In this document: positions 7,907 to 15,470 of the stretch, in pieces
How positions within the stretch are numbered: the stretch's first letter is position 1
How the letters are laid out: the number at the start of each line of letters is the position of its first letter
Assembly: GCA_034414595.1 (NCBI GenBank)
Contig: DAOULY010000011.1
Span: 147,830-211,829 of the forward strand
Reading direction: 5' to 3'
DNA: 64,000 nt
DNA from: DAOULY01 sp034414595
Lineage (GTDB): Bacteria; Chloroflexota; Dehalococcoidia; SZUA-161; JAUWZY01
Notes under the pieces: generated by a model
What the model was told of the DNA's origin: nothing
The model's input: only the letters and a program-made list of their open reading frames with translations
Database searches by the model: none
Translations under genes and position numbers: made by a program

Positions 7907-7958
7907 CCCAAATTGTCGCCATTGCTCCCCTCTCCATCGCATACCTAAAGTAGAGGGG

Positions 7959-8204
7959 ATGAACAAACCAATTCTAGTGCTCCAGTATCCAGACTCTCGA
8001 CAGGGGAGGACCGTAGCTATTGCAGCTACAAGGAACCCGGAGGCGCTAAGGCTTTTCAAGAGGGTTGTTCTGGAAGAAGCAAGGTTAGCGGTTCTCGACT
8101 GGGCTGTTGATGAGGCCCTACATGTCCAAGACCAAATGGAACTGGAGAGGCTGGAGAAGGTGCTCAATCTTCTCATCCCCGAGGAGGGCGATGATGACAG
8201 GTAA
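7959..8204 (+). CDS. Small unknown element protein (81 aa)
   Basis: Starts MNKPILVLQYPDSRQGRTVA after AGAGGGG; an amphipathic helical C-terminal half (EALHVQDQMELERLEKVLNLL) ends in EEGDDDR. No family recognised. It overlaps the next frame by 14 bp, so three small genes (7959, 8191, 8549) appear to form one overlapping operon ahead of the primase-like gene. Confidence 0.6.
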   Translation: MNKPILVLQYPDSRQGRTVAIAATRNPEALRLFKRVVLEEARLAVLDWAVDEALHVQDQMELERLEKVLNLLIPEEGDDDR

Positions 8205-8556
8205 GGAAGAGCATGTGGTCAAGTTGGGCGATACGGTCATAGGATGGATAGCGGATAGAGTCTTCCACAAATCAGTAGTTGGCTCAAAACACAGGTTGAG
8301 GCAGCCGCCAGCTTGGGCAATCCAGGCTGATGCCTTCGATGAACAAGTGAAGCCCTTTGCGACTTGTATTGTTATCTGGGACAAGGAAATCGACACCAGA
8401 TATCGAATCTCAGTTGAGCATTTCGACCGCCACAAGGGCACGCTTGATAGAGGCTTCGGCGTCCAGTATTTCCTCCCCCTCTCTCACTGGGAGGTTATTG
8501 AGGCAAACGGCAACAAGCCACAGCAGCTTAGCCTCTGGGGAAGTTACAATGGATAG
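8191..8556 (+). CDS. Unknown element protein (121 aa)
   Basis: The ATG at 8191 (MMTGKEEHVVKLGD) follows GAGGAGGGCG and is preferred over a longer upstream frame that only shadows the previous gene. The protein has mixed beta-type sequence (VIGWIADRVFHK, YFLPLSHWEVI) and no recognisable motif. It overlaps its neighbours on both sides, which is typical of compact phage-like operons. Confidence 0.55.
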   Translation: MMTGKEEHVVKLGDTVIGWIADRVFHKSVVGSKHRLRQPPAWAIQADAFDEQVKPFATCIVIWDKEIDTRYRISVEHFDRHKGTLDRGFGVQYFLPLSHWEVIEANGNKPQQLSLWGSYNG

Positions 8557-8818
8557 CCCATGTAAAGTGGTGGCACCACCAAAAAAGAGAGCCATGACGC
8601 TGGAGGAACGCTACAAAGACGACCCTCAACTCTTGGAGTTCTATAAACAGGGTCTTTTGGAACCTGGATGGGCTGGTGAGGTGGATGATGTGGAGGTCGC
8701 CTACATCAAATCCCAACTTAAGAAGTCTGGCTGGCTGAAACGCCGCTGGGGCTTCTACGACAGAGCAAAAAGGATATCCAAGAAACGCATCATAGAGGTG
8801 GCAAGAAATGGCCTGTAA
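8549..8818 (+). CDS. Unknown element protein (89 aa)
   Basis: ATG at 8549 with GGGGAAG upstream; overlaps the previous gene by 8 bp. Basic protein (MDSPCKVVAPPKKRAM) with a C-terminal KRISKKRIIEVARNGL helix, so nucleic-acid binding is possible. No family recognised. Confidence 0.55.
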   Translation: MDSPCKVVAPPKKRAMTLEERYKDDPQLLEFYKQGLLEPGWAGEVDDVEVAYIKSQLKKSGWLKRRWGFYDRAKRISKKRIIEVARNGL

Positions 8819-8824
8819 TGCGTT

Positions 8825-10450
8825 TTGGGGCTCATTCCCAGATACAACTTTCAGAGAAACAGGTTCTACTCAATGGGCACATCTTGTGAGCTGGTCATCA
8901 CTAGCACATCAAATACGAAATCGACTGTCAGCAGGGATGAGCTATTAACCTTGAATCACAAAGGTGTTGCGGGGGTGTCTGACAACCATCAGCTTGCCGA
9001 AAGGCTGATGGAGCTGTATTTCGTCCCCGGCTCCAGCTACTATGAAGGGCCAGTCAATGTGCCCAACAAGGAATACAGGCACATCAAGCGAGAAATCACC
9101 CTTGACCGCATCATTGCCCACCTTGAGGGACAGACGAGCATCGGGGCTCCGTCCTGCAATAAGAACTTGGTTAAATGGATTACTGTGGAATGTGACTGCC
9201 TCGACCTGAGTCTTATCGAGAAAGCAAGCTCGCTGCTAAGGGGGAAAGTTTTGCCCTGCTATGTGTCCTTCTCTGGTCAGAAGGGATACCACCTCACAGT
9301 GTTTCTCAGTAAACCGACTTCTCTCTACGAAGCCCAGAGAGTTTCGGCTGAAGTGAAGCGCATAGTAGACGGGGCTGGCCTCCCCTACGATAAAATCTCC
9401 CCCTCTCCCAATGGCAAAGGCGGAGACTGTATAAAACTACCACTCGGCATACATCCTGAGACTGGGAACCGTTGCTACTTCGTGAACGACACCATGCAAC
9501 CAGTAGAAGATTCGCTTGGGTTTCTTTCAATAGTCAAAACGGTGGGGTTAGACGGCAAAAGTGGCCCCGTAGCCACTCAGGAATTCGCTCCTGGACGGCA
9601 TGGACGGCATATTGACACTGATACTGGGGAGATAATACAAGCACCTTTACCCCAGAGTATCTCCCGAAGGCCATGTGTCAACAAGCTGTGGAGAGAGGGC
9701 CTTCAGGCCCCAAACACAAGGCACAGCGCCACTTGTGTGATAGCTAACGCCATAGCTCGGTCAACTCTGATACCTCCCCATGAAAAGGAACACGCTCTTA
9801 TTGACTGGGTAAGTAGGATGTTCCCCAAGGCAAGGGATGCTGGCTACTTGAAGGTGGACTCGAACTTGGATTTTGTAGTCAATGAAGCAAGGAGAATGCT
9901 GAGCCGCTATTCTCGGTATGGCAACTATGCCGAACTCTGCGAGAATCAGGTCTTCAAAGCAGCTATGCGCTCTGCGTGTGAGAATGAGTTTGAGTGCAAG
10001 CTGGAGCAGAATCACGGCTATGTTAACTTCAAGCTGTTACTACGCTTGGGCGTGTTCAGCGCTCAGAATGCCAAGCCCAAGGGGATAGGGAAAAGCGCTA
10101 TGGCGATATATTTCGCAATCGAGGATATAGCTCAAGACTACCCTCTCTTTGAGTATGAGGGAATGGAAGTCTTCTCCCTATCCACTCAGCAACTTGTATG
10201 CCTTGCAAACTGTAGCAAGCCAACAGTGATAAGACACCGAGATAAACTTGTCGAACTTGGGCTGTTGGTAAAGGTTTCCAATAATGCTGTCCCTACAGAG
10301 GTCATGCAAAACATACCGAAGGGCGTGTGGCCCAATTTCTATGCCCTGCCCGAGCTTACCGAGGAGGTTGTCAGGGCCATGCTCAATAAACTGAGAAATA
10401 ACCCGGGGGGTAAAGTGGCTTTACCCTCTATACAGCGCCCCCCCGTATAG
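8825..10450 (+). CDS. Primase-polymerase-like (AEP) replication protein
   Basis: A frame of 541 codons; a TTG at 8825 gives the full frame, ATG at 8873 (MGTSCELVITS) is the other start candidate, neither with a good Shine-Dalgarno. Residues about 115-225 resemble the archaeo-eukaryotic primase fold: WITVECDCLDLS (acidic metal-binding strand), VSFSGQKGYHLTVFL (the sxH motif strand) and GGDCIKLPLGIHPETGNR (third motif), the pattern of AEP primases found in mobile elements and TOTE-type systems. The C-terminal part is helical, with a winged-helix-like segment near residue 455-490 (STQQLVCLANCSKPTVIRH). It probably starts replication of the excised element. No helicase domain is seen in it. Confidence 0.72.
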   Translation: MGLIPRYNFQRNRFYSMGTSCELVITSTSNTKSTVSRDELLTLNHKGVAGVSDNHQLAERLMELYFVPGSSYYEGPVNVPNKEYRHIKREITLDRIIAHLEGQTSIGAPSCNKNLVKWITVECDCLDLSLIEKASSLLRGKVLPCYVSFSGQKGYHLTVFLSKPTSLYEAQRVSAEVKRIVDGAGLPYDKISPSPNGKGGDCIKLPLGIHPETGNRCYFVNDTMQPVEDSLGFLSIVKTVGLDGKSGPVATQEFAPGRHGRHIDTDTGEIIQAPLPQSISRRPCVNKLWREGLQAPNTRHSATCVIANAIARSTLIPPHEKEHALIDWVSRMFPKARDAGYLKVDSNLDFVVNEARRMLSRYSRYGNYAELCENQVFKAAMRSACENEFECKLEQNHGYVNFKLLLRLGVFSAQNAKPKGIGKSAMAIYFAIEDIAQDYPLFEYEGMEVFSLSTQQLVCLANCSKPTVIRHRDKLVELGLLVKVSNNAVPTEVMQNIPKGVWPNFYALPELTEEVVRAMLNKLRNNPGGKVALPSIQRPPV

Positions 10451-10470
10451 AGGGTTAAAGGGTTTTACCC
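10408..10470. repeat. Nested inverted repeats at the primase gene 3' end
   Basis: GGGTAAAG-TGG-CTTTACCC is followed by CCCTCTATAC-loop-GTATAGAGGG (10424-10454, perfect 10-bp stem with a C-rich loop) and then GGGTTAAAGGGTTTTACCC. The structures share arms and can pair alternatively. They span the primase stop codon. No T tract follows the main stem, so a simple terminator is less likely; an origin or an RNA control site is possible. Confidence 0.65.
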
Positions 10471-10516
10471 CTACCTCGGTAACAAACGACAACCTTTTAA
10501 GAGAGGATAAGACAGG

Positions 10517-10834
10517 ATGAGTAGAGCCCGTACAAAGGCAATGGCACGCATGTTAGCTCAGCAACTCAATGAGGAGATGAGGTTAGACTTCAGAGGTCGG
10601 GGCAATCATAGATACTTCTACAGCGAAGAGCAGAAGCGGTATGCCTTGTCAAAGATAGATGAGTATGGGGTGCGTGCCACAGCCAGAATTCTCCAACTGT
10701 CTCGCATAACAATCCAGCGATGGTGTAGGAAACGCAACAAAGCGGTGAAACGCTGTCCAGACTGGGTATATGAATGGTCAGCAAGAAGAAGGAGACGAAG
10801 GGAATTCTGGGAAAGGCGAGGCTATATCTACTAA
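10517..10834 (+). CDS. Small helix-turn-helix element protein (105 aa)
   Basis: Very basic protein. Residues 44-70 (LSKIDEYGVRATARILQLSR, then ITIQRW) match a homeodomain-like HTH of the transposase/resolvase-terminus type, where each helix is followed by a recognition helix ending in RW. AGAGAGGATAAG lies before the ATG. Likely a DNA-binding regulator or replication accessory factor of the element; it is too short to be a transposase. Confidence 0.6.
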   Translation: MSRARTKAMARMLAQQLNEEMRLDFRGRGNHRYFYSEEQKRYALSKIDEYGVRATARILQLSRITIQRWCRKRNKAVKRCPDWVYEWSARRRRRREFWERRGYIY

Positions 10835-11175
10835 CTTGTTGCCACTTGAAAAGTAGTGACGTGAGATGACAAGAACTATTGGCGCTCTCCAATCGATGTA
10901 GACATTTACCGAGTTTGTAGACTCCCATAAAAAGGCGGGGCATAGCAGATAGAGTCTTGAGACAGTGTTAACACTTCGAAACTACGGAGTAGGTGCTCTA
11001 TTCGAACCGAACCCTTTGACGCCCTTCTTAAAGGTTTGAAGATAACCAGAGAGATTTCTTTGAAACAAAAAGGGGCCCCAGTCGTGCCTTCGCTATTTTG
11101 GCCACGATTTGTACTGATTCACTGTATCAGAGGATAGCAATTCTGTAACTGTGGATAGAAATCGCTACCGTGACT
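10835..11175. other. Gene-free stretch in the element
   Basis: No credible frame on either strand. It contains a GTTAACA motif near 10967 like those at the att sites and a GGGGCCCC palindrome near 11085. The rightward genes and the leftward PKD gene converge here, but no clear terminator was found. Confidence 0.4.
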
Positions 11176-12141
11176 TCAATTAACAGTGATATAGTCCGAC
11201 ATACTTCCTGTAGATGTTCCACCAGGGCCAGTTACACTCAACTCGACGGTATATATGCCTAGCGTGGTATAAGTATGAGATGGATTCTGCTCGGTGCTAT
11301 CCACCGTGCCATCATCATCAAAATCCCAAGCCCAGCTGGTAATATCACCTGTGGATTGGTCTGTGAACTGGACAGTAAGCGGGGCATCACCACTTCTAGG
11401 ACTGGCACTGAATTCAGCATTTGGTGCAAGTGGTGGAAGGATTAAAGGTACTCCATCGGCTGTGACGCCGAAACCCAGTGAAATAGCCGCTCCCAGCTTA
11501 TTTTTATCATACCAGTCACTTACTATGGACATATTCTTGTTGTAAGTTTCCAATGCACTTGGTGGGGGTTGCGCACCACCAGGCGGGTCCCGCTTAGCGA
11601 GCCACTCTTCTATCTCATTCTCTAGCATCGTCTTACCCTGCTCTAAGGTCACTGAGTCTTGATATGGTGTGAGCTCCTCGAGAGCGATATTATATTGCGT
11701 AAGAACAGCTGCCCATTCTTGCACAGCTTCATCGTACATTAGCATTGCTTCATAGTATGACGGAGTATATGGGCCTGCCCCACCCAACATGGCCGCACGA
11801 CTCTTCTCGATTCCGTCAAGCATAAGCTGCACTGACTCTGTCATTGCATTCGGTTGCTGACCGAGAGCCACTATAGCATCACGCCTCTCTTCGAGTCTTA
11901 AGGCCCATACTGACGAGCCCAACTGCCAGTTTAAGTTGATAACATAGATTTCGTTCGCTTGGGCTAACAATTGCTGGCTGTATACAAGAATGTCACCTCG
12001 TGTATCTAGTTCGTTATCCTCTGTTTGGTCGGTGGGCTGATTTTCAGTTGTCTGCCTCCCCAATAACCATATCGACACCGGCACTGCGATACTCACAACG
12101 ATTACAGCGATTAGAAATAGGGCAAGCAGCCTGCGCACCAC
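11176..12141 (-). CDS. Membrane-anchored protein with a PKD domain
   Basis: A 321-residue protein. An N-terminal hydrophobic stretch (LLALFLIAVIVVSIAVPVSIW) after MVRR is a signal anchor with no clear cleavage site. The middle is helical. The last 85 residues are a PKD domain: NAEFSASPRSGDAPLTVQF, WAWDFDDDGT and PSHTYTTLGIYTVEL are its hallmark strands. PKD domains are extracellular Ig-like modules for adhesion or protein contacts, so this is probably a surface-displayed cargo protein. It faces away from the other element genes and shares a promoter module with the SRA-HNH gene at 17072. Confidence 0.85.
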   Translation of the reverse strand: MVRRLLALFLIAVIVVSIAVPVSIWLLGRQTTENQPTDQTEDNELDTRGDILVYSQQLLAQANEIYVINLNWQLGSSVWALRLEERRDAIVALGQQPNAMTESVQLMLDGIEKSRAAMLGGAGPYTPSYYEAMLMYDEAVQEWAAVLTQYNIALEELTPYQDSVTLEQGKTMLENEIEEWLAKRDPPGGAQPPPSALETYNKNMSIVSDWYDKNKLGAAISLGFGVTADGVPLILPPLAPNAEFSASPRSGDAPLTVQFTDQSTGDITSWAWDFDDDGTVDSTEQNPSHTYTTLGIYTVELSVTGPGGTSTGSMSDYITVN

Positions 12142-12190
12142 ACTCCTCTCTTAACACCCCTTACAGGTTCCGTATCTATGTGGCAGCAGA

Positions 12191-12215
12191 ATTATATCAA
12201 GTTACTATAAGCTAC
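12191..12215 (-). promoter_or_regulatory. Promoter module of the PKD gene, copy 1
   Basis: A 25-bp block ending on the minus strand in TATAAT and identical, except one base, to 18011-18035 upstream of the SRA-HNH gene. TTGTGT lies 17 bases before the TATAAT. Confidence 0.6.
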
Positions 12216-12235
12216 ACAACTCTTAAAAGACTATC

Positions 12236-12296
12236 TCACGACAAAGGCGCTTTGTAGAACTTCAAGCTGTCATTGAAATGTGACAGAGCGAGTATA
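12236..12296 (-). pseudogene. Integrase 3'-end remnant (1)
   Basis: Directly after the intact integrase stop, the minus strand reads YTRSVTF, then, after a one-base shift, NDSLKFYKAPLS and a stop: the C-terminal tail of a tyrosine recombinase related to, but different from, the intact gene next to it (YTRSVKFEDSLRLYRALE). Confidence 0.75.
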
Positions 12297-12298
12297 GT

Positions 12299-13117
12299 TT
12301 ATTCCAACGCCCTATAGAGCCTGAGACTGTCCTCAAATTTAACTGACCTTGTATATCGTTCAACCATCTGGATAGATTCCCATCTTCCTAGCCTCATGAT
12401 ATGGATGGAGTCTATGCCTCTCTTGGCCAATATGGAAGCGAATGTTCTGCGGAATGTGTGTGCGTTGCACGGCAAGCCTGTTTTTGCTCTGAGTCGCTTC
12501 AACATATCCTCGATGCCGTGCTTGTTTATGCCCCAGATGCTACCTCCGTTAGGGCTGTATTCGGATAGCCACGCATTGAGCAGCTTTTGAGTAGTTGTTC
12601 CATATACTGCCATTGCCTCCTTCTTGCCCTTGCACCACACTCGGATTAGCCTATTGTCCCAGTCGATGTCGTTAGCCTTGATAGCAGCTAATTCAGTGAG
12701 GCGCAGTCCACTATCACCGAACAGGGAGATTATTGCTTTGTCTCTAACACATTCGACTTGCTCTATCAGATATGCAACTTGTTCAGTGGTTAGTGAGGGT
12801 AGTATCTTCTTTTCTACCTTAGGAGGGTCTATGAGTAGTATGGGATTGCGTTGAGGGTCAAGTTCGAATCCAGATTTAGGGGAGTATAGCCACCTGTAGA
12901 AGGTTCGGAGCACTCTATAGTAGGCATGTTTGCCACCATTACTGCATGGGAGTGAGTTTAGAAATCGCTGAATGTCCTGTCCGGTGACTCCGGTACCTAT
13001 GACAGACCTTGCTCGATTGATATAGCCTGTATAGCATTCTATCGTACGTGGTGACAGCCCAAGTCTTCTGGATTTGAGGAATTTCGTTAACAAGTCAGCT
13101 ACGAAATTGAGCTTCAA
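12299..13117 (-). CDS. int: Tyrosine integrase, catalytic part of a gene split at the att core
   Basis: About 272 residues: a SAM-like N-terminal DNA-binding domain (LTKFLKSRRLGLSPRTIECY) and the catalytic domain with GLRLTEL (Arg), HTFRRTFAS (His-Arg), GRWES and the nucleophile in MVERYTR. Between the core and the SAM-like domain there is no ATG or GTG; the only starts are TTG codons, one (13117) inside the core itself. The frame stays open upstream through the core and reaches an ATG at 13222 in flanking DNA, within remnant 2. In the circular element the frame instead continues into the HTH frame of 5851-6009. So the gene is whole only in the circle; in the chromosome it probably depends on flanking signals. 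Confidence 0.88.
   Translation of the reverse strand: MKLNFVADLLTKFLKSRRLGLSPRTIECYTGYINRARSVIGTGVTGQDIQRFLNSLPCSNGGKHAYYRVLRTFYRWLYSPKSGFELDPQRNPILLIDPPKVEKKILPSLTTEQVAYLIEQVECVRDKAIISLFGDSGLRLTELAAIKANDIDWDNRLIRVWCKGKKEAMAVYGTTTQKLLNAWLSEYSPNGGSIWGINKHGIEDMLKRLRAKTGLPCNAHTFRRTFASILAKRGIDSIHIMRLGRWESIQMVERYTRSVKFEDSLRLYRALE
13086..13091. promoter_or_regulatory. Right GTTAAC site, possible integrase arm site
   Basis: GTTAACAAG lies 20 bp left of the right core, mirroring the first GTTAACA 18 bp right of the left core. Confidence 0.35.
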
Positions 13118-13177
13118 ATCCGTTGTGGGGCATGTTGAATGTCCTTGGTGGGTTCGACTCCCATGCGCTCCCGCCAG
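13112..13177 (+). repeat. attR core (displaced tRNA-Sec 3' half)
   Basis: 66 bp identical to 5785-5850. It lacks the tRNA 5' half and is not a functional tRNA. Confidence 0.95.
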
Positions 13178-13262
13178 CTCTTTGCTTGTCTTTTGCAGCT
13201 TCAGGCTACCCTCAAACCTCATTGACCCCGGTGCGGCGTTCTACCAGTAGCGATTCAATACA
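13178..13262 (-). pseudogene. Integrase 3'-end remnant (2) abutting attR
   Basis: The minus strand reads ESLLVERRTG, then, after a shift, MRFEGSLKLQKTS, which aligns with the intact integrase tail (ESIQMVERYTRSVKFEDSLRLY). It runs straight into the core in the same frame as the integrase. This DNA lies outside the element and marks an older integration at the same tRNA. Confidence 0.72.
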
Positions 13263-13282
13263 TCATCCCGGCGTGCTATAAT
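13254..13282 (+). promoter_or_regulatory. Possible promoter for the 13379 gene
   Basis: TTCAAT, 17 bases, TATAAT, about 97 bp before the ATG. The -10 is perfect, the -35 weak. Confidence 0.4.
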
Positions 13283-13378
13283 TACTGCAAGCTAACGGAT
13301 TCAATACGAGGCAATGTGCGACTCGTACCATAAGCAAGTTACCGTGGGCACATTATAGGCACAAAGCGACACAAAATC

Positions 13379-13984
13379 ATGAACAGAGATGAGAGTTCTG
13401 AGGCTTTGCTTCCAAAGTATGATGTGTCGATTTCGATAAAGAAAGCAAACATAGTCGTTATTTCTACTGTATTCCCAATAGTAGGCATATTCTTTGTCTT
13501 GCCTTTTGCTTTGATTTGGGGGCTTGATAGTCTAATGGAGGGAATTGGCAGTTTTGGTGCCCCTTGGAGTATATTCCCCGCATTGATTCTGGGAACTGTG
13601 GTCCATGAATTGCTTCACGGAGCTTGTTTTGCTTTTTGGGGAAAGACGACTTTCCGGGTCATAAAGTTTGGAATAAAATGGAAATCGTTGACACCTTATG
13701 CCGCCTGCAAGGTACCTATCTCCGCGAGAGCCTATAGAATAGCAGCGTTTACGCCTGGCTTCACAATGGGCATTGTGCCTGCAGTTGTAGCGATCGCTAT
13801 CGGTAACGGTTGGTTACTATGGTTTGGCACGGTATTCACGGCGGCTGCGGGCGGAGATTTCTTGGCCTTGTGGATGACAAGGAAGGTGGAATGGGAACAA
13901 CTGGTGGAAGACCATCCTAAGCGGGTGGGTGTCATGTTCACGAAGCCTCTACCTGTGGCTAATTTGCTGACAGCCTTCTTCTAA
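13379..13984 (+). CDS. DUF3267-type membrane zinc metalloprotease homologue
   Basis: A 201-residue membrane protein. HELLHG near residue 79 is an HExxH zinc motif placed in a hydrophobic helix; two pairs of membrane segments flank it, and GGDFLALWM near 160 can supply the third ligand (Asp), as in the DUF3267 putative zincin family. Function unknown: intramembrane proteolysis is inferred only from the motif. It is alone among remnants, with no partner gene. Confidence 0.78.
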   Translation: MNRDESSEALLPKYDVSISIKKANIVVISTVFPIVGIFFVLPFALIWGLDSLMEGIGSFGAPWSIFPALILGTVVHELLHGACFAFWGKTTFRVIKFGIKWKSLTPYAACKVPISARAYRIAAFTPGFTMGIVPAVVAIAIGNGWLLWFGTVFTAAAGGDFLALWMTRKVEWEQLVEDHPKRVGVMFTKPLPVANLLTAFF

Positions 13985-14509
13985 GAGTCCATAAGCGGAA
14001 ACGCCCAACGCCAGCTTTAAATCACCAAGTACCCACAGCCGTGCCCCCACAGTTTGATGTAACACCCCCATTTATTCCGATACAGGGTTGTCATACGGTT
14101 GAGTACCATATATCTAAAACAATGGAGTGGTGTCATGTTAATCCCAACTTATGGTCGAACCTTAATGGCCCATTTTTATGACCCTTTTAGCCTATGCTTG
14201 CCCAACACAAGGTTATATGATGTTTTTTGGGAAGGGGGTGTCAAGTGTTAATGTTGCATTGGCTGGTTTTGGCGGCGACTCTTGTTCTTACGGGGATCTT
14301 CTTTGCACTTTGGTGGAAGGGTGGGAAGCAGCTTTACTAATGGCGTCACTTACCTCGGCCACATGAATTCTGCATCCACTTCTCACTTTACGGTCATCGA
14401 AAAATAGGATGGACTGGGGCGAAGAACCGCGTACCAAGCTGGCGTTGACAGGTTAGCCCATCACATTATAATAAAGCTGTAGTTTATAGTAGAAAGGGGG
14501 TGAAAAGAG
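13985..14509. other. Intergenic stretch, mostly gene-free
   Basis: Only one small frame (14251-14340) looks credible. The rest has no coding signal and appears to be degraded DNA. A promoter-like TATAAT lies near 14468 ahead of the metalloprotease gene. Confidence 0.4.
14251..14340 (+). CDS. Possible 29-residue single-span membrane peptide
   Basis: MLHWLVLAATLVLTGIFFAL followed by WWKGGKQLY: one membrane helix with a positive C-terminus, preceded by AAGGGGGTG 11 bases before the ATG. Small membrane proteins and toxin peptides look like this, but so do chance frames. No homologue recognised. Confidence 0.35.
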   Translation: MLHWLVLAATLVLTGIFFALWWKGGKQLY

Positions 14510-15265
14510 ATGAAGAAAGTATTAATAGGGCTGCTTATGACGGTTCTGGCGTTAGCCATATCTATACCTGCAGCAATTGCCGCACCGGTAGGCCCCGATC
14601 TGGAGCAGGTGGTGACATACTACGCCAAGCCTGACGTGCCGCCAGGGCAAGATAAAAAGCAAGAACCCAAGCAAGTGCCAGATTACTGGGAGCTTATGGG
14701 GCCAAGCTGGGATCTCAGCGGATATCCAGCCGGAATAGACTATGTGATCGATCCCGACGGTGCTCCTGCCGGAGCTGTGTCTGAGATAGCGGCTGCCTTC
14801 GAGGCCTGGGATGCGGCGACCTCTGCAGAGCTGTTCAACGATGTTTATGACGTAGACAGCACAGTGAATCCATCGCTCGACCTCCCTGATGGCGTGAATA
14901 CGGTAACGTGGCGCCCAATACAAGAGGAAGGCGTTGTGGCTGTGACGTACGTCTGGTTTCGCGATTGGGACGGCAGCGAAAGTCCATCACCGGGTGATGA
15001 GATCGTAGAATTCGAGATGATCTTCAACGACTTGCTCCCGTGGGGCATCGATCCAGATGGTGAGGGCCGGAAAAAGATGAGGAATGCCTACGATGTGCGC
15101 AATGTGGGCACACATGAGACGGGCCACGTTGTTGGCTTGGACGACTTGTATCATCCTCTGTACAAAGAGCTCACCATGTACGGATATACCAAGACAGGGG
15201 AGACAAAGAAGATCTCTCTGGAAATAGGCGACATCCACGGCTGCCAGGAGCTATACGGCGAATAG
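14510..15265 (+). CDS. Secreted matrixin-like zinc metalloprotease
   Basis: A 251-residue protein with a signal peptide (MKKVLIGLLMTVLALAISIP, Ala-x-Ala near residue 23). Near residue 200 it has HETGHVVGLDDLYH, the HExxHxxGxxD/H zinc motif of metzincins (matrixin/M10), and LTMYG downstream as the Met-turn. Aspartate replaces the third histidine, as in some snapalysin-like enzymes. It should act outside the cell on proteins. Good start: AAAGGGGGTGA before the ATG. It is followed by a long hairpin. Confidence 0.83.
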   Translation: MKKVLIGLLMTVLALAISIPAAIAAPVGPDLEQVVTYYAKPDVPPGQDKKQEPKQVPDYWELMGPSWDLSGYPAGIDYVIDPDGAPAGAVSEIAAAFEAWDAATSAELFNDVYDVDSTVNPSLDLPDGVNTVTWRPIQEEGVVAVTYVWFRDWDGSESPSPGDEIVEFEMIFNDLLPWGIDPDGEGRKKMRNAYDVRNVGTHETGHVVGLDDLYHPLYKELTMYGYTKTGETKKISLEIGDIHGCQELYGE

Positions 15266-15292
15266 TTGGAGAAGTATAGCAGAGAGCTAAGA

Positions 15293-15324
15293 GAAAGGAG
15301 AGGGAATCGTTTCCCTCTCCTTTC
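15293..15324 (+). terminator. Hairpin after the metalloprotease gene
   Basis: GAAAGGAGAGGGAA pairs perfectly with TTCCCTCTCCTTTC around a 4-base loop. The stem is long but no T tract follows, so it may work as a terminator or RNA stabiliser. Confidence 0.55.
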
Positions 15325-15470
15325 CTATTCCTTCACCGCAAATTTATACTCGCTCATGATTATATTCCTCCAATCTGAGTCTGGCGTGTTATAATGTTGC
15401 CGAGGATTTGCCCTGTGGGGCTTGATCCCTAGTAGCGTGCAATAGAGACCAGAGAAGAGGAGTCTCACCT

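Larger units (their letters stand above)
5785..13177. mobile_element. 7.3-kb integrative element in tRNA-Sec
   Basis: The element spans two identical 66-bp cores (5785-5850 and 13112-13177), the second being a displaced 3' half of tRNA-Sec from anticodon loop to CCA. A tyrosine integrase lies next to the right core, reading inward. Contents in order: HTH frame, Xis-like gene (both minus), an unknown 434-residue protein, three small unknowns, a primase-like protein, a small HTH protein, a PKD surface protein (minus) and the integrase (minus). No capsid, terminase or conjugation gene is seen, so it is a small integrative plasmid or satellite-like element rather than a prophage or ICE. Base composition is visibly AT-richer than the flanking FDH and sel genes. 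Confidence 0.93.

Noticed and set aside
12299..13222. Integrase start at ATG 13222 as the native start
   Set aside because: That ATG lies outside the element in an old remnant; its 35 codons encode remnant plus antisense tRNA, so it is an accident of integration, though it could be used now.
14178..14366. 62-residue frame MTLLAYACPTQG
   Set aside because: It overlaps the better small membrane frame in another phase and has no ribosome site.
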